The position numbers and the translations under genes were made by a program. Shown one piece after another: positions 32,321 to 44,100 of a DNA stretch of 64,000 nucleotides (position 1 is its first letter; every line of letters starts with the position of its first letter). Source of the stretch: Mytilus galloprovincialis (Eukaryota; Mollusca; Bivalvia; Mytilida; Mytilidae). Location: the NCBI RefSeq assembly GCF_965363235.1, contig NC_134839.1, positions 114,198,517 through 114,262,516 of the forward strand, read 5' to 3'. A model generated the notes under the pieces. It made no database searches and was not told where the DNA came from. It saw only the letters and a list, made by a program, of their open reading frames with translations.

Positions 32321-33396
32321 ATTAAATTTATGCTGATTAAGGAATATTAATTTTCTCTTTTAAGACTTTTATGGTGTATTTAAGTATGTTATTATGGTTG
32401 CATCTCCAATGGAAATTTGAATAGAAATTATGACCATATCTTGTGCAAAAGAATTTTTTGAAAAAAAGGGGGGATAAATTTTTCAGATTTTAGAAATTAA
32501 AAAGATTTTTTTATATATTATATATTTTTGCAAAACAAAGGGGGGTGATACAATTTTTGTTATTATCGGGTTGGGGTCAATATGCAACAGCATAGTGTAT
32601 TGCATAAAAGCAAAAAAAAAAAAAGAATAAAAAGTCAAAATCATCTAACCAATTCTAAGTTCTTTGACTACAGTTATTCTGTGTCAGAAACCTATTAAGT
32701 GGCAAATATTTAATTACTATCCAAATTCAGACGTATCAAGCGTGAATATTGTGTCCATTTTTACCCCAATGGTTTGGACCTCTGCAGTCGTATCCAGCTG
32801 CGCTTGGCGAAGCAATTTATTTCTGTCTGTGCATCTGTTTATTCGTCCGTTCAGGGTGACCTCCATTAAATCTCAGGAAACAACATATCTAAATTTTGAA
32901 AATAAATCGTCAAAGCGTTTTCATGTTTATGAACACACACTGCTTGGAACCTGTCCAACCGCCCGCCGTACATCCCCAAATCTTTTAATAGAATTTTCCG
33001 GTTTAAAATGTGAAGCAAGACAAGCTCGAAAAACAACATTGTTGAAATCATAAGTCACCTCATTATTGTAGTTATTGCGCTTTATGGACATTGTATTTCC
33101 CTTTTTGGCCTATTATCTTGAAATTTGAAATATATAGATAGAAACTGTAAATGGCAAAAAAATTATGACCAGCAAGATAGGATCTACAACTTATTCAACA
33201 TGACTGTAATCGTTAGTCGTTCAGGAGTTAGGGGCACAAAAAGGGCCAAAAACAAACATTTTTTCTAGTTTCCAGACCATAACTTGTGTTTACCTATGGA
33301 TTCCTATGCATCTTCAGAACGATGGCACTGTTGTACCATTACAGTCTGCTCTTCTTCATCATTGTTGTATTTAATTGTACGTTTCTCACTTCCGGA

Positions 33397-33542
33397 AAGC
33401 AGACGGATTTAGCCCCCCCCCCCCTTTTTTGGGAAAAACATTGGTTGCTTATATAGGGAATCACTAAAGCGTGACTGGAGCGGGCCCCCTCTTAGGCAAA
33501 CAGTGGGCCCCCACTTTATGAAAATTTCTGGATCCGCCACTG
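33397..33542. mobile_element. MITE of the CAGTGGCGGATCC family, copy c
   Basis: The right end CTGGATCCGCCACTG is intact. The left end (AGACGGATTTAG) is diverged, so the exact start is uncertain. It shares GAATCACTAAAGCGTGACTG with copies d and e. Confidence 0.75.
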
Positions 33543-33761
33543 GATAAGATTTCATATTCTGCTTCAAAATTATACAATAATAGTTGGTTGGCCCAACATT
33601 TATCTAATTTATTTTTGAAAGTTTAAAGTTTTTGCTGATATAACTTCTTCAATATGTCCACTACTCTGTTTGTGAAAAAATACTTCCTCAGATCCAGACG
33701 ACGTCGTTGTTTCATAAGTTTCATTGAGTCGTTTTAGTTTTGTTGTGCGTCTCTAATAAAG

Positions 33762-35552
33762 GGGGGGGGCAAGGGGGGTCCCCATAACAGCAAAACAGTG
33801 AATTGATTTGGTGAAAAACAGATAACAAGGAATTGAAAAGGGATAATAACAGATAACAGTAATGAAATATGAAAATAAATCTGTCAAAGACCAATCCAGT
33901 AGATGACTCGTAGATCTTAGTATATAACTTGTGGTATGGACCTAGAAAATTTGTGCAAACAAGACGTTTCGGCCGTTGAGGCAGTTCTGCCTTGGTTGAT
34001 TTTTTTTCCGTAACTTGGATGTTGAATTTTTCTGAACGAAATTACTAGTTTCTGTTTTTGATATAGGGATATTTTTAATCTAGGGCATTTGAGGGATCAA
34101 TTTTTAATGATTTAGATTTTTTTATTTAATTTTTGAAAATAGTGCAGCCAGTGAAACTTTATTATCAATTTGATTTTTAGATTATTTTTTTTCTGAAAAG
34201 CAATATATATACTTTACAAGTAATAAAAAAAACATTGATGCACAATATATTTTTTTTATTTAATGACCTCATGATAAAACTTACTTATAAAATACAAAAA
34301 TACCCAGATCAGTGGAGACAGGACATGTAACTGAAACACGCATGCCAGTTGTGGTTATTCTGATAATAGAAATTGACTCAAGTGACAATTCTGATAGTAT
34401 AATAGAAATTGGACCTAGTGAAAATTTGGATGACACCAAGTGAAAAACCAATCATGTATCTTATGTGAAATTATAATATATGGAAAATTTGGGTACAGCA
34501 ATGGAGAAGCTGAAGGATTTTAAAAAGGGTATTTGTCGAAAAATTAAACTGAAGACACATCTGTATTTGCATCAATGGTTTCTGAGCTTCAATTTTCGCC
34601 ATGTGAAGCAGCTAAAAAGCTTTTAAAAATATGGTGATCAGGATTCTCTTTCATGTAAATGAAAAGAGAGGGAGTAGCACTTATAATATAAATGCTAAAA
34701 GAAAAAGATGTTGTATAATTCCCAAAGCCATAATTCAAACCCACACCACTTAGTAATGTAAAACAATTCAAAGGAGAAAACTAACTGCCTAATTTATCCA
34801 CAAAATAGTGAACGAGAAACTTAGTAACACAGTAACAAACTACAACCACTGAATCCAGGCTCCTGACTTGGAAATAGGCACATACAGAATGTGACTGCGT
34901 CAACTTTAGCATGCTAGTTGGTGTCCAATCCTCCCCAAATCAGGGACAATAGTACAACATAAAGATTATTATGTGGTCATTGAATAAAAAAATCTATAGG
35001 GAGTACCAATGCCTTTTATATAACAAAATCCATACTATAAGTTATTGTACAAGTAATAAGTGAATTATAATTTGTACAAACTGCTACATGTTCACAGACA
35101 ATGGAATTTATTACAAAGGATAATAATAATATATACTGGAATGGTCCTTGGTCCAATTGATTTTATATGTTTATGTGATGTATGTTACTGAAATTCTTCT
35201 GCAAATACAGGTCCACCCGATATTACCAGTAGAAAGACCCCAATAGATATACATTGTTAAAAGATGCGGTAAGCGTGCCAATGAGACTATTATCCATTCA
35301 AATCACAATTTTCAATTATCTTCAATTTCGACGGAAGATTGGCTGTCAAAATGCTAACATTCCAATTTTCAATAACAGTTAACAGCAAATAGATTCTCAC
35401 AATAACAGATAACAAAATAGATAATAGTCCTATAACAGATAACAAAGAATAAGACAATAACAGCTAACAGTAAATATATTTTCAGAATAACAGATAACAA
35501 AGAATTAAAATGCCCCATAACAGCATAACAGTTAAACCCCTTGCCCCCCCTC
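33762..35552. mobile_element. 1.8-kb non-autonomous element inserted in the LINE
   Basis: Short G-rich inverted ends (GGGGGGGCAAGGGG), with AATAAAG duplicated on both sides (33755-33761 and 35553-35559). Subterminal clusters of ATAACAGATAACA-like motifs lie at both ends, most dense at 35370-35535. The interior carries a piece of a common mussel dispersed repeat (about 34745-34945). No coding sequence found. Confidence 0.8.
34745..34945. repeat. Dispersed repeat (recognised from mussel sequences), copy 1
   Basis: Shares AAAACTAACTGCCTAATTTA, ACAACCACTGAA, GGCTCCTGACTTGG and AGAATGTGAC blocks with 51242-51545. Confidence 0.65.
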
Positions 35553-37559
35553 AATAAAGCATTTGTTACTCTAGTGTCGCATTACCCTTTCAATAACTTG
35601 TACACTTCTATCATGTCAACTCGTAAACGGCAGAAACGGAGGGTTCAAAGCTTGAGTTTTCGTAATCGGTCTTCGTATGGCAAGTCTCTCATTGTAGGCA
35701 ACATTTTGGTCGCTCTCTTTTGCACATTCTCAATACTTGTAATGTCAGCCTTCCTATAGGGTGATCATATACTGTTTGCATACTCCAGTCTTACAAGTGC
35801 CTTGAATAATTATATAAATGTGCGATTGTCTAGGTGGATAAATGAACGACAAGTGAGACCTAGGATCTATTTAGCTTTATAAACTTGGTTTAGAATTTGA
35901 TTTGCAAATGTCAGATTCATGTCAATAGTTACACCAATATCTTTTTCTGATTAAACATTTTCAAGGTCATTGCGACCGCCTTCATACTTTTTCATTGTGT
36001 AGTTTGGAGATTCGTGTGTAGTATTCCTTCCACTAATCGGTAAAACTTTACACTTGTCTGGTGGGATTTCAATAGCCAAGTTTTGCTCCAATCAAATAGG
36101 ATGTCGAGGTCTTTCTGAATAAGGTTCTGGTCTCTCTGGTCGACTATTTCTCTAAATAATTTGGTATCGTATGCGAACATGGATACATATGATATAACAT
36201 TGTTTGGCAAGTCGCTAATGAATAGAAAAACGAATAAAATGTGTCCAAATACAGAGCCTTGGGGAATTCCAGTGGTTTCATTCCACCAACTTGATCTTGA
36301 CCCATTGATCTGTACGCACTGTTGTCTATTGCTAAGGAAGCTTCTTATCCAGTTTGTAGTTTGCTCACTGATACCATAGTGTTAAATCTTGTGTAGTAGT
36401 CTCATATGTAGAACCTTGTTAAACGTTTTCATGAAGTCAACATAAATCGAGTGTAATATACCTCATTTGTCAAGTACCTTTGTCCACTTATCTAGGACTT
36501 TCAGCAACTGAAATCAAGTTGATCTACCACCCATGAAGCCAAACTGTTGATTGCTAGGATACATTTCTCCATAATTTTGCATGCTTGTGAGACTAACTGG
36601 ACGGTAGTTTGAAGCTGATTTCTTATCTCCCTTCTTAGATAAAGCAGTTATTATAACAATCTTCCAATCCTCGGTGTCTCCCCATTTACAAATGAACTTT
36701 TGAAAGTCATACATAAAGGTTTGGCTACAAAAGAGGCTAATTCAAATAGTAGTTTTTGGTGTGGTGATTTGGATATGTTCAAATTAAACAACAATTTATG
36801 TCTTTTTTAGTTAATAAATCATCACTTGACTGTTGGCTATAATCTACCTTTTCCGTTATTGGCATATTTTTATCATTTTCATTAGTGAACACACTACTAA
36901 AAAAATCAGCAAGAACGTCTGCTTTGTCTGAGTCACTACTTGCAACTTTTAATGTGTTGTTTTCTGTTTTATGTAGTTCTGACAAATCAGATTTGGATTT
37001 CTTTTAGCATTACCTTATTTTCAAAAGTTTTTACTATTTGTGATCGCTGTTTCTGCAAATTCTCTTTCCTGGTCTTTTCTCTCTTTTCTTGTTAATTTTT
37101 CAACCTTATTTCTTGCCTTGCAAAATTCCCTAGAGCTATCTTCATTCTTTTTTCCCATGTATCTTTCCCAAAGTATATGCTTACGTCTAACACTACTAAG
37201 AGTCTCTTTACTAAGTCAGTGTTGTATTATCTGTTGAATTTTTTGGTCGGCTCTTTGATACATGCTTTCTCACAGCCTGGTTAAACTTGTCCATAAAAGC
37301 TTTTAGCATATCATTTGTATTTTTATGATCTAGTTCTTTTCCCAATCTATGTTAAGCTCTTCTCGCAAAGCAACATAGTCTGCTTTATAGTAATTTAATC
37401 TCTCTATACCACATTCTGTGTATTTAAAGTAACACATATAATCATATCTTAAACAGCAATGGTCACTAGCTCCTAAAGGGTCCAAGTGTTCAAAATTTGC
37501 TATCTTACTAAGTAATAAGATCATTGACAATTATCAAATCAAGTATGTTGATCTCTTTA

Positions 37560-37960
37560 AAATTGTACTACAAGGTTCCATACTACAAAGGAAAGGTTGG
37601 GATTGAGTTTGGGGTAATTGCACCAAGGGGGGGGTTAAAAAGTTGGAAGAGGGTGGGGATTTTTTTTTTCATTTTTTTAAGAGTTCAAAAATTTCAAATT
37701 TCAAATTTTTGAAAGTTTCAAGAAAAAATCTCCAATTGCGCAGTGTTGCGCAATAGATTTGTAAGATCCTTGACCGCATTTATTTTGTGTCAGAAACCTA
37801 TATTATGTCAAAAATTAGATCACAATCCAAATTCAGATAGTATCAAGCTTGAATATTGTGTTCAAATTTGCCCCAACTGTTCAGGGTTTGACATCTGCAG
37901 TCATAACAGGCTGCGCTCAGCGAAGCATTTTAAATACCTTTTTTTTTTAGGGAGGGGGGG
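37560..37960. repeat. Dispersed repeat, related to 32380-32830
   Basis: Shared blocks in the same order include TGTGTCAGAAACCTAT, ATCCAAATTCAGA, TATCAAGC and GAATATTGTGT, then CTGCAGTC and the GCTGCGCT/GCGAAGCA block. The middle is low-complexity poly-T and G-run sequence. Confidence 0.6.
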
Positions 37961-38212
37961 GGGGCATTTTTGCTATTACATGTATCTTAAAAACTAAAAT
38001 ATAAAAAAGGAATTAAAAAAGAAAAATGCTAAGCAGGATACCATCTTAAAATATGTCAACATGAATGAAATTGTCATTAAAATGCCAGTCTTTGAAAGGA
38101 TCAAGGAATTTAGAAGAATTTAAAAAAATGCTTGAAAAAAACAGCCGCCCTTGCCATCCTATTTTGAAATAACCTTCATCCTGAGTAAGAAATGGTAGGT
38201 ATTTTGTTTTTA

Positions 38213-38870
38213 CGTGTCTGGTATTTATAGAAATCTCTATATAACTTTTCTACACTTTATACAAGTATTCCACATTCCGAACTAAAAGACAAATTGAAAG
38301 AGTTGGTATTCTTTGTTTCATAAAACAGAATGGCCAACGAAGATACAAGTATATTGTCTGAGGAAGGGATAAATCCTACTTTGTAAAGATCACTCTGATT
38401 CAAACAAAAAATTCTCTGAAACTGACATTATCAAATTTCTTGATTTCTTGATTGACAACATATTTGTGCAGTGGCGGATCCAGAAATTTTCATAAGTGGG
38501 GGCCCACTGACTGACCTAAGAGGGGGCCCGCTTGAGTCACGCTACAGTGATTTCCTATATAAACAACCAATTTTTTTCCCAAAAAGGGGGGGGGCCCGGG
38601 CCCCCTTGGCCCCCCCCTAAATCCGCCTATGTTGTTACGTTCGGAGGACGTGTTTTTCAACAGACTATCGGCATTCCTATGGGAACGAATTGTGCCCCTC
38701 TTCTTGTCGACTTGTTTCTTAATTATTATGAGGCTGACTTCATACAGGAACTTCTTAGGAAGAAAGATAAGAAGTTAGCAATATCCTTTAACTCTACTTT
38801 CCGCTATATAGATGATGTTCTTTCACTAAATAATTCAAATGGTGACTATGTTGAACGCATCTTGACCCCC
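38213..38870 (+). pseudogene. Broken reverse-transcriptase gene (probably Penelope-like), interrupted by a MITE
   Basis: Coding traces on the plus strand before (about 38245-38468) and after (38632-38866) a MITE belong to one RT. The upstream part has FSTLYTSIPHSELKDKL, then a frameshift. The downstream part has the GIPMGTNCAPLL motif and the YIDDV active box. The 3' side ends abruptly at another MITE fragment. Assignment to Penelope-like elements is from memory of the motif style and could be wrong. Confidence 0.7.
38469..38631. mobile_element. MITE of the CAGTGGCGGATCC family, copy d
   Basis: Ends CAGTGGCGGATCCAG and CTAAATCCGCCTATG, flanked by TTGTG (38464-38468) and TTGTT (38632-38636), an imperfect 5-bp duplication. 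Removing it would restore the RT frame at that point. Confidence 0.85.
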
Positions 38871-38991
38871 CCCCCCCCTTTTATTGGGAAAAAGCGGTTG
38901 ATTATATTGGGAATCACTGAAGCATGACTAGAGCGGGTCCCCATTTAGGTCAGTCAGCCCCTTTCTAAGAAATGTTCTGGATCCGCCACTG
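38867..38991. mobile_element. MITE of the CAGTGGCGGATCC family, copy e (left-truncated)
   Basis: Starts in a C-run and ends CTGGATCCGCCACTG. Shares GGGAATCACTGAAGCATGAC with the family. Confidence 0.75.
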
Positions 38992-39099
38992 TTACTTATA
39001 CAGAGAAAAGGAAATCAACAGAAAAGAAATCATATCAGCCTCCAACAAGAAATTGAAAACCTTGAAAAATGGGTCAAAAACTAGGGAATGAAATTTAAT

Positions 39100-39180
39100 G
39101 CCAAAATTAAAATATAATGTCATTGCCAATGAGACAACTCTCAATCCAAGTCACTATTTATAAAAGTAAACCATTATCTT
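39100..39180. repeat. Short dispersed repeat (GCCAATGAGACAACTCTC type)
   Basis: GCCAATGAGACAACTCTC, CCAAGTCAC and GTAAACCATTAT blocks recur at 43975-44060 in PHGDH intron 2. Confidence 0.65.
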
Positions 39181-39498
39181 TATTCTGGAATCTGGGACTA
39201 GTCTAAAGCATGAATGATCATGAATATCTTTGGTAAAATTTGCCTAATCGTTCGTTATAAATTGCATTCTATGACACCTGGGACCAATAGATTTGTATAT
39301 GAGTCTCTGATGACACCATCAAAGGGGTCCGTAGTACGTTAATAATATACAACATGAATGTTAATCGTTGTTACACCTGTACACGAATGTTTTTTGTGGA
39401 TCGAAGGTGAAATGAAAATAATGTAGAATTTAAAATTGATACTATAAGTCGCAATGGCATTATCCAAGAAACAAAATAAGCTAAAATTTTTGATAGGT

Positions 39499-39648
39499 CA
39501 GTGGTGGGTCCAGAAATTTTCATAAGTGGGGGGCCACTGACTCTGACTGTCTAAGAGGATGTCCGCTCCGATTAGGCTTCAGTGATTGCCGATATAACCA
39601 ACCAAATGTTTCCTAGAAAAAAATGGGCTCGAAATCCACCTCTGTATG
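39499..39648. mobile_element. MITE of the CAGTGGCGGATCC family, copy f (diverged)
   Basis: Left end CAGTGGTGGGTCCAG, same internal order as copy d (CATAAGTGGGGG, CAGTGATT, CCAACCAA). Right end strongly diverged. Confidence 0.7.
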
Positions 39649-41121
39649 CTATTGAGCTCCTTTTCGAGATTTTTTTTTAAGGCGGCAAAAGGTCGACTCG
39701 TACTTTACTGACTCTTTACTTAGATTTGATTCTATTTGAAATGGTATTATTTGAGTCTCAAAAAGAAAAAAAAAAGAAATCTAGAATCTGCTCAGAATTT
39801 TTCTGGTAGTAACCTTTAAGCGCTATTAAAGTGTTAAATGAAAAGAACAATCGGTGTTATGGGGCAAACTATGTTACCCTGTATCGTAGGGAAAAAACAA
39901 AAAGTCCAAACAGACTCAAATTCTTTGAAAATATGACAGTTGTTGTCCATTCGTTTTTGATGTGTTTTGTCATTTGATTTTGCCATGTGATTACGGACTT
40001 TCCGATTGAATTTTCCTCGGAGTTCAGTATTTTTGTGATTTTACTTCTTAAACATGACCTATTAAAGCCTACAGCATTAACCCGTGTTTCATTTTCAATG
40101 TTTACATTCTTTTCTGTTTGATAACTGCACACGTATGATTTAGGCGTAAACAAACTCTAGCTAAGGGTAAAATTGAAAGTTACGGCATGAAAACAGATTC
40201 AATGAGGTCGAATTATTCAGTCACTTGCAAGTGAATAATTCATCAGCGATGTTTCCGAGTTTGCTTATTTTGACAAAATTGAACCAAATTGGAGCTAAAA
40301 GCGAATTATCATTTCACTATTTCACTATTTCACTTTCATTACTGAATTAACTAAAATAATATTTTTTTAGATCTCGAAGCTATATGTTCTCTCCGCAGTG
40401 CCAGAGTAACATTTTTTTTAATGGCCATATCAATGAATTATGACTGAAAGTTGAGCATATTACCTTACAGTTCACAACTTATGATTTATATTGCAGTAGC
40501 AAATATATTTCCAGATAAGTTCATGAAGTACAATGTTTATTATTGTCACACATTTGATTCACAAATTTTGTCAACTTTTAAAACATCATGTCACCTTCAT
40601 CAACATGAATATTATTATGTTGTTTGGACGGACCATGGTTTAATCACTTATAACAGTTTATTTAATCTTGGAATTGGGTTGTCCTTGATTTAATTTGAAT
40701 ATTCAGTTGAGAAAAAATTGCATTTGGACGTTTTGTGAAATTTTCCATCATGCACTAGTGTTGACCTACTTTCAAGGAAAACTCCCAAAATATTCCGGAT
40801 GACATCAAAAAGTTCCGATGACATTCGCAACGGTGTACATCTAAATAGTGTTATATAAGTGTTTATGTCCGCTTACACTTATCCATTCAACTGATTTGTT
40901 GTTGTTATAACTATTATGACTGAACCAAGTGGTTCATGTTTTATGTTCTTCCTTTTTTTCAAGTCGTAGTACATCATACTTGCATAAACAATTTGATTAT
41001 TTTTAAAAGTCGGAACTTTTACACCAACAGGTGCTTGCTCGAATTTGACTATACACCGTTTTGCATTGCCGACTGCTACAGAAAACATCGATTACTGTAA
41101 CGTGTTTGCAAGACTAGAACA
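39649..41121. other. Region upstream of PHGDH
   Basis: No gene seen. It should contain the PHGDH promoter and 5'UTR, but I see no decisive promoter motif. It includes a near-palindrome GAATTATTC...GAATAATTC (40210-40241) and a short piece (39960-40050) of a dispersed repeat that recurs at 50942-51010. Confidence 0.5.
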
Positions 41122-44100
41122 ATGTCCTTTCAGTTGCAATCAGTTTTAATCACAGATGAAATTGACACTCAGTGTGTCGAAATTTTACAGAAGAATGGAA
41201 TTCAAGTGGTGAAAAATACTAAGCTAACGAAAGAACAACTTTTGACGGAAATTCCTGTAAGTATCATCAAGTTCAGGTGTCTCATATGATTTAAGGGCAT
41301 ACGATACAGTTTTGTATTTACAAGTTGATGAAAATTTGCATATAGGCTATTTTTTATCTGATTAAATCAAATATGTAATAAAAATATACCTTCATGTGCT
41401 TCTTTTTGAGTAAAATGAGGTCGAAATTTTGTATATTTGCTCAAAATTCAGATTTGTGTCCGTATTTTCTTTTTCGAAAGAAAGACATAACTTTTTTGTT
41501 TTAAAAGATAAACACAAATTGTTTTTTGTTAAATAATCGGTAATTTCTGTATTTTATAAGTATCATTAAAAATTATGCAACTTTTATTCCGAAATAACTC
41601 TATATTTATCAAATGTTCATGAATAGGGAAAAAACGTCATTTTTTGCTGCATGTTTATCAAAATTAAAAAAAATGCTCTATTTACAGTTTTATAAAATTT
41701 TGGTCACATAATCTCCTTGCAAAATGAAACAAATTGCTGTTTTAAAAAATAGGGGTACATGCACTCGTTTTCAAATTAAAACAGTTTGAATGATAAAAAT
41801 CAGTCGAAAAATGCATCTTTTCCCGATATGTCATAGTTTGACGTCGCGAAAATAACATTTTACGTTAGCAACGTCATTACCTTCCCTGTAACTGTATCGT
41901 ATGCCCTTAATGCATGCATCACGGTCACCTACATTGTATGTGTCAAGAGTAGAAATCTTGACGCTATATCTCTGGGTTCCAACGTAACAGTACCAAAATT
42001 GCAACGAGTACCCAAATTGCACCTTTTTAGTGAAAGTAGCAGCGGAAATCTTAAAAGATTTCCTAGAGACTAAACACTTTGTATTTTTATAATTTGATAC
42101 TATGCACATCTTTCAACATAGGTAAAAATATTAAGATATGCACAAATTGTTCATAGTATTTATCAACAGATGAAGTGTTTACTGAAAAAGCAAAATCTAC
42201 TGAAACGTCACCATGCGACGTCATCAAAACATCATCTTTTTAAAATGAGCAAATACAATATGTTACAAGTATCCTTTTCTTAAAAAACGAAGAGTAAGCA
42301 TGGAAAAATATCCAATTCTTCAAAATATTTGAAAAAATTAAACAAAAGCTCTGTTATTATACTTTTGACAATGCCAAATTTAAGCATGGATGCAATTTGG
42401 GTACTCCTCATTTCAGAATCATTGATGGTTTGGAGGTCAGTTTAGTCCAATTTTTCTATGATTCCATATGGATTCAAAATTAAATTGGTGAAATCATATA
42501 ATGAATAATGATACATCTACAAAATAAACATATAATGAAAACTTTTGTCTGAAGTATGAATAAACTTAATTGTAACCTGTTATAACCAGTTTTCATGGCA
42601 CTTTGTCTATATACATGCATTTAGGCTACTACTTCGTGTTTACCATTTGTGTCCAGATCATCTGATGTAACCAGTTTTCATGGCATGTCTTTGCCTGCCA
42701 TTTTTTTAAATACTATAGTGATAGTACCCATGGTCAGTTGTACCAAGTAATAAAGTTTAAGTCATTAATCTTCATGAATTAAATGTGTAATTGCAAAATA
42801 AAAGTAAAGAAGAATTCCAATGTGTTACTCTCATTGTTTATTGGATGATCTTTTTAAAACACAAAATATTATTTTAAAAATTTCTTTCTTAGTCACTGGT
42901 CTCAAAGATGAATATGATATTATATCATAAGTGTTATACCCTGGTTTATATATGAAAAAAACCTCACTACATTGTATCCAAAGCAGATCCTGTTAAACTC
43001 TTTTTAATCTGGTTACCAATAGTCTGCATCCTGTCTAGTGGTAGTATATTTGTTAGAATGTACAAATTATTTATTCAAGATTAAAAGTTATATGTCTCTT
43101 TCCTGTTCACTAATCCCATAAACTGTTTACATCTTATGACAAGAAAATCTGCTCTTTTACTTTGAATTTAGAGGAGGATTTAAAGCGCTTACTTTGAATA
43201 ATTAAACATGTTAAAGATGGAGTATGATGATGTAATTAATAATTACAGAATATTGCATGTACAATGTATCTGTTTTCTGTTGTCATCAGTGATGTTCAGC
43301 ATTCTTCATCGAGTAACCTCTCCTTTTTATCACTTCTGAATTTTTTCTCTTCTAAAACCCATTAATTATTTATGCTTTAGGATGGACATATTTGGGGCCC
43401 TTTATAGCTTGCTGTACTGTATGAGCCCAGGCTCTATGTTGAGGACATGTCTTTGGTATTTAGTGTTGTAAGCTTTAGAGATCTATCTCATTATCACTTC
43501 TTATTTTTTTTTTTTAATAACATAGATTTTATTTAAACATTTTGGTAAAATACTATGAAAATTCCTTTCTTATTGAGTTTAGCTGAATATGTTTTTTATT
43601 ATCTATAGAAATATGATGGACTGGTAGTTAGATCTGCTACTAAGGTAACAGCTGATGTCATCAATGCTGGAACCAACCTGAAGATAATTGGTCGTGCTGG
43701 TACAGGAGTCGATAACATCGACTGTGATGTTGCTACAAAACGAGGAATTATTGTGATGAAGTAAGAATCCATGTACAGCCCTGTTTTGTCATACAGTTAA
43801 ACTTTTCTATTAAATTTCAGCATATTCACAACCAAAAATATTACATATTTCTGTGTTAAAAGCAATTCTAGATCCACATTACACTGGTTTACCATACTCC
43901 ATATAGCTTCTTTATTGTTGATTGAGGTCCTTTGAAACACCAATGAAATCAAAGAGAATACCATAATCTATATAATAGATATAAGAAGAAGGGATATGAG
44001 TGCCAACAACTCTCCTCCATCCAAGTCATAGTTTGTAAAAGTAAACCATTATAGATTAAATGCATATATTTTAATAGTTCTAAATTTTTATTAGTTTCAA

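Larger units (their letters stand above)
31556..33396. other. Repeat-rich intergenic region
   Basis: No gene seen. Contains a perfect 27-bp inverted repeat (32032-32112), a MITE (32184-32320), and a diverged dispersed repeat (about 32676-32830) also present near 37780-37930, both with CTGCAGTC and GCTGCGCT blocks. Confidence 0.6.
33600..37545 (-). pseudogene. Degenerate non-LTR retrotransposon (CR1/jockey-like LINE), split by an insertion
   Basis: Reading the minus strand from 37530 down: the end of an AP-endonuclease (PLGASDHC near 37460), an RT N-terminal motif (NYRPVSLTS near 36600), an RT active-site box where FADD has become FAYD (near 36165), and a C-terminal region (RLRVDMIEVYKLLKG near 35600). 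The coding trace stops at an inserted element (33762-35552) and resumes at 33750-33620 with the family tail (DLRKYFF). Frames change several times and the active-site Asp is lost, so it is dead. The 5' end is truncated. Confidence 0.8.

Noticed and set aside
36161..36379. Plus-strand ORFs in the LINE region
   Set aside because: Antisense shadows of the degenerate minus-strand RT.
40451..40693. 80-codon plus-strand ORF upstream of PHGDH
   Set aside because: AT-rich, no recognisable motif and no splice context linking it to a gene.
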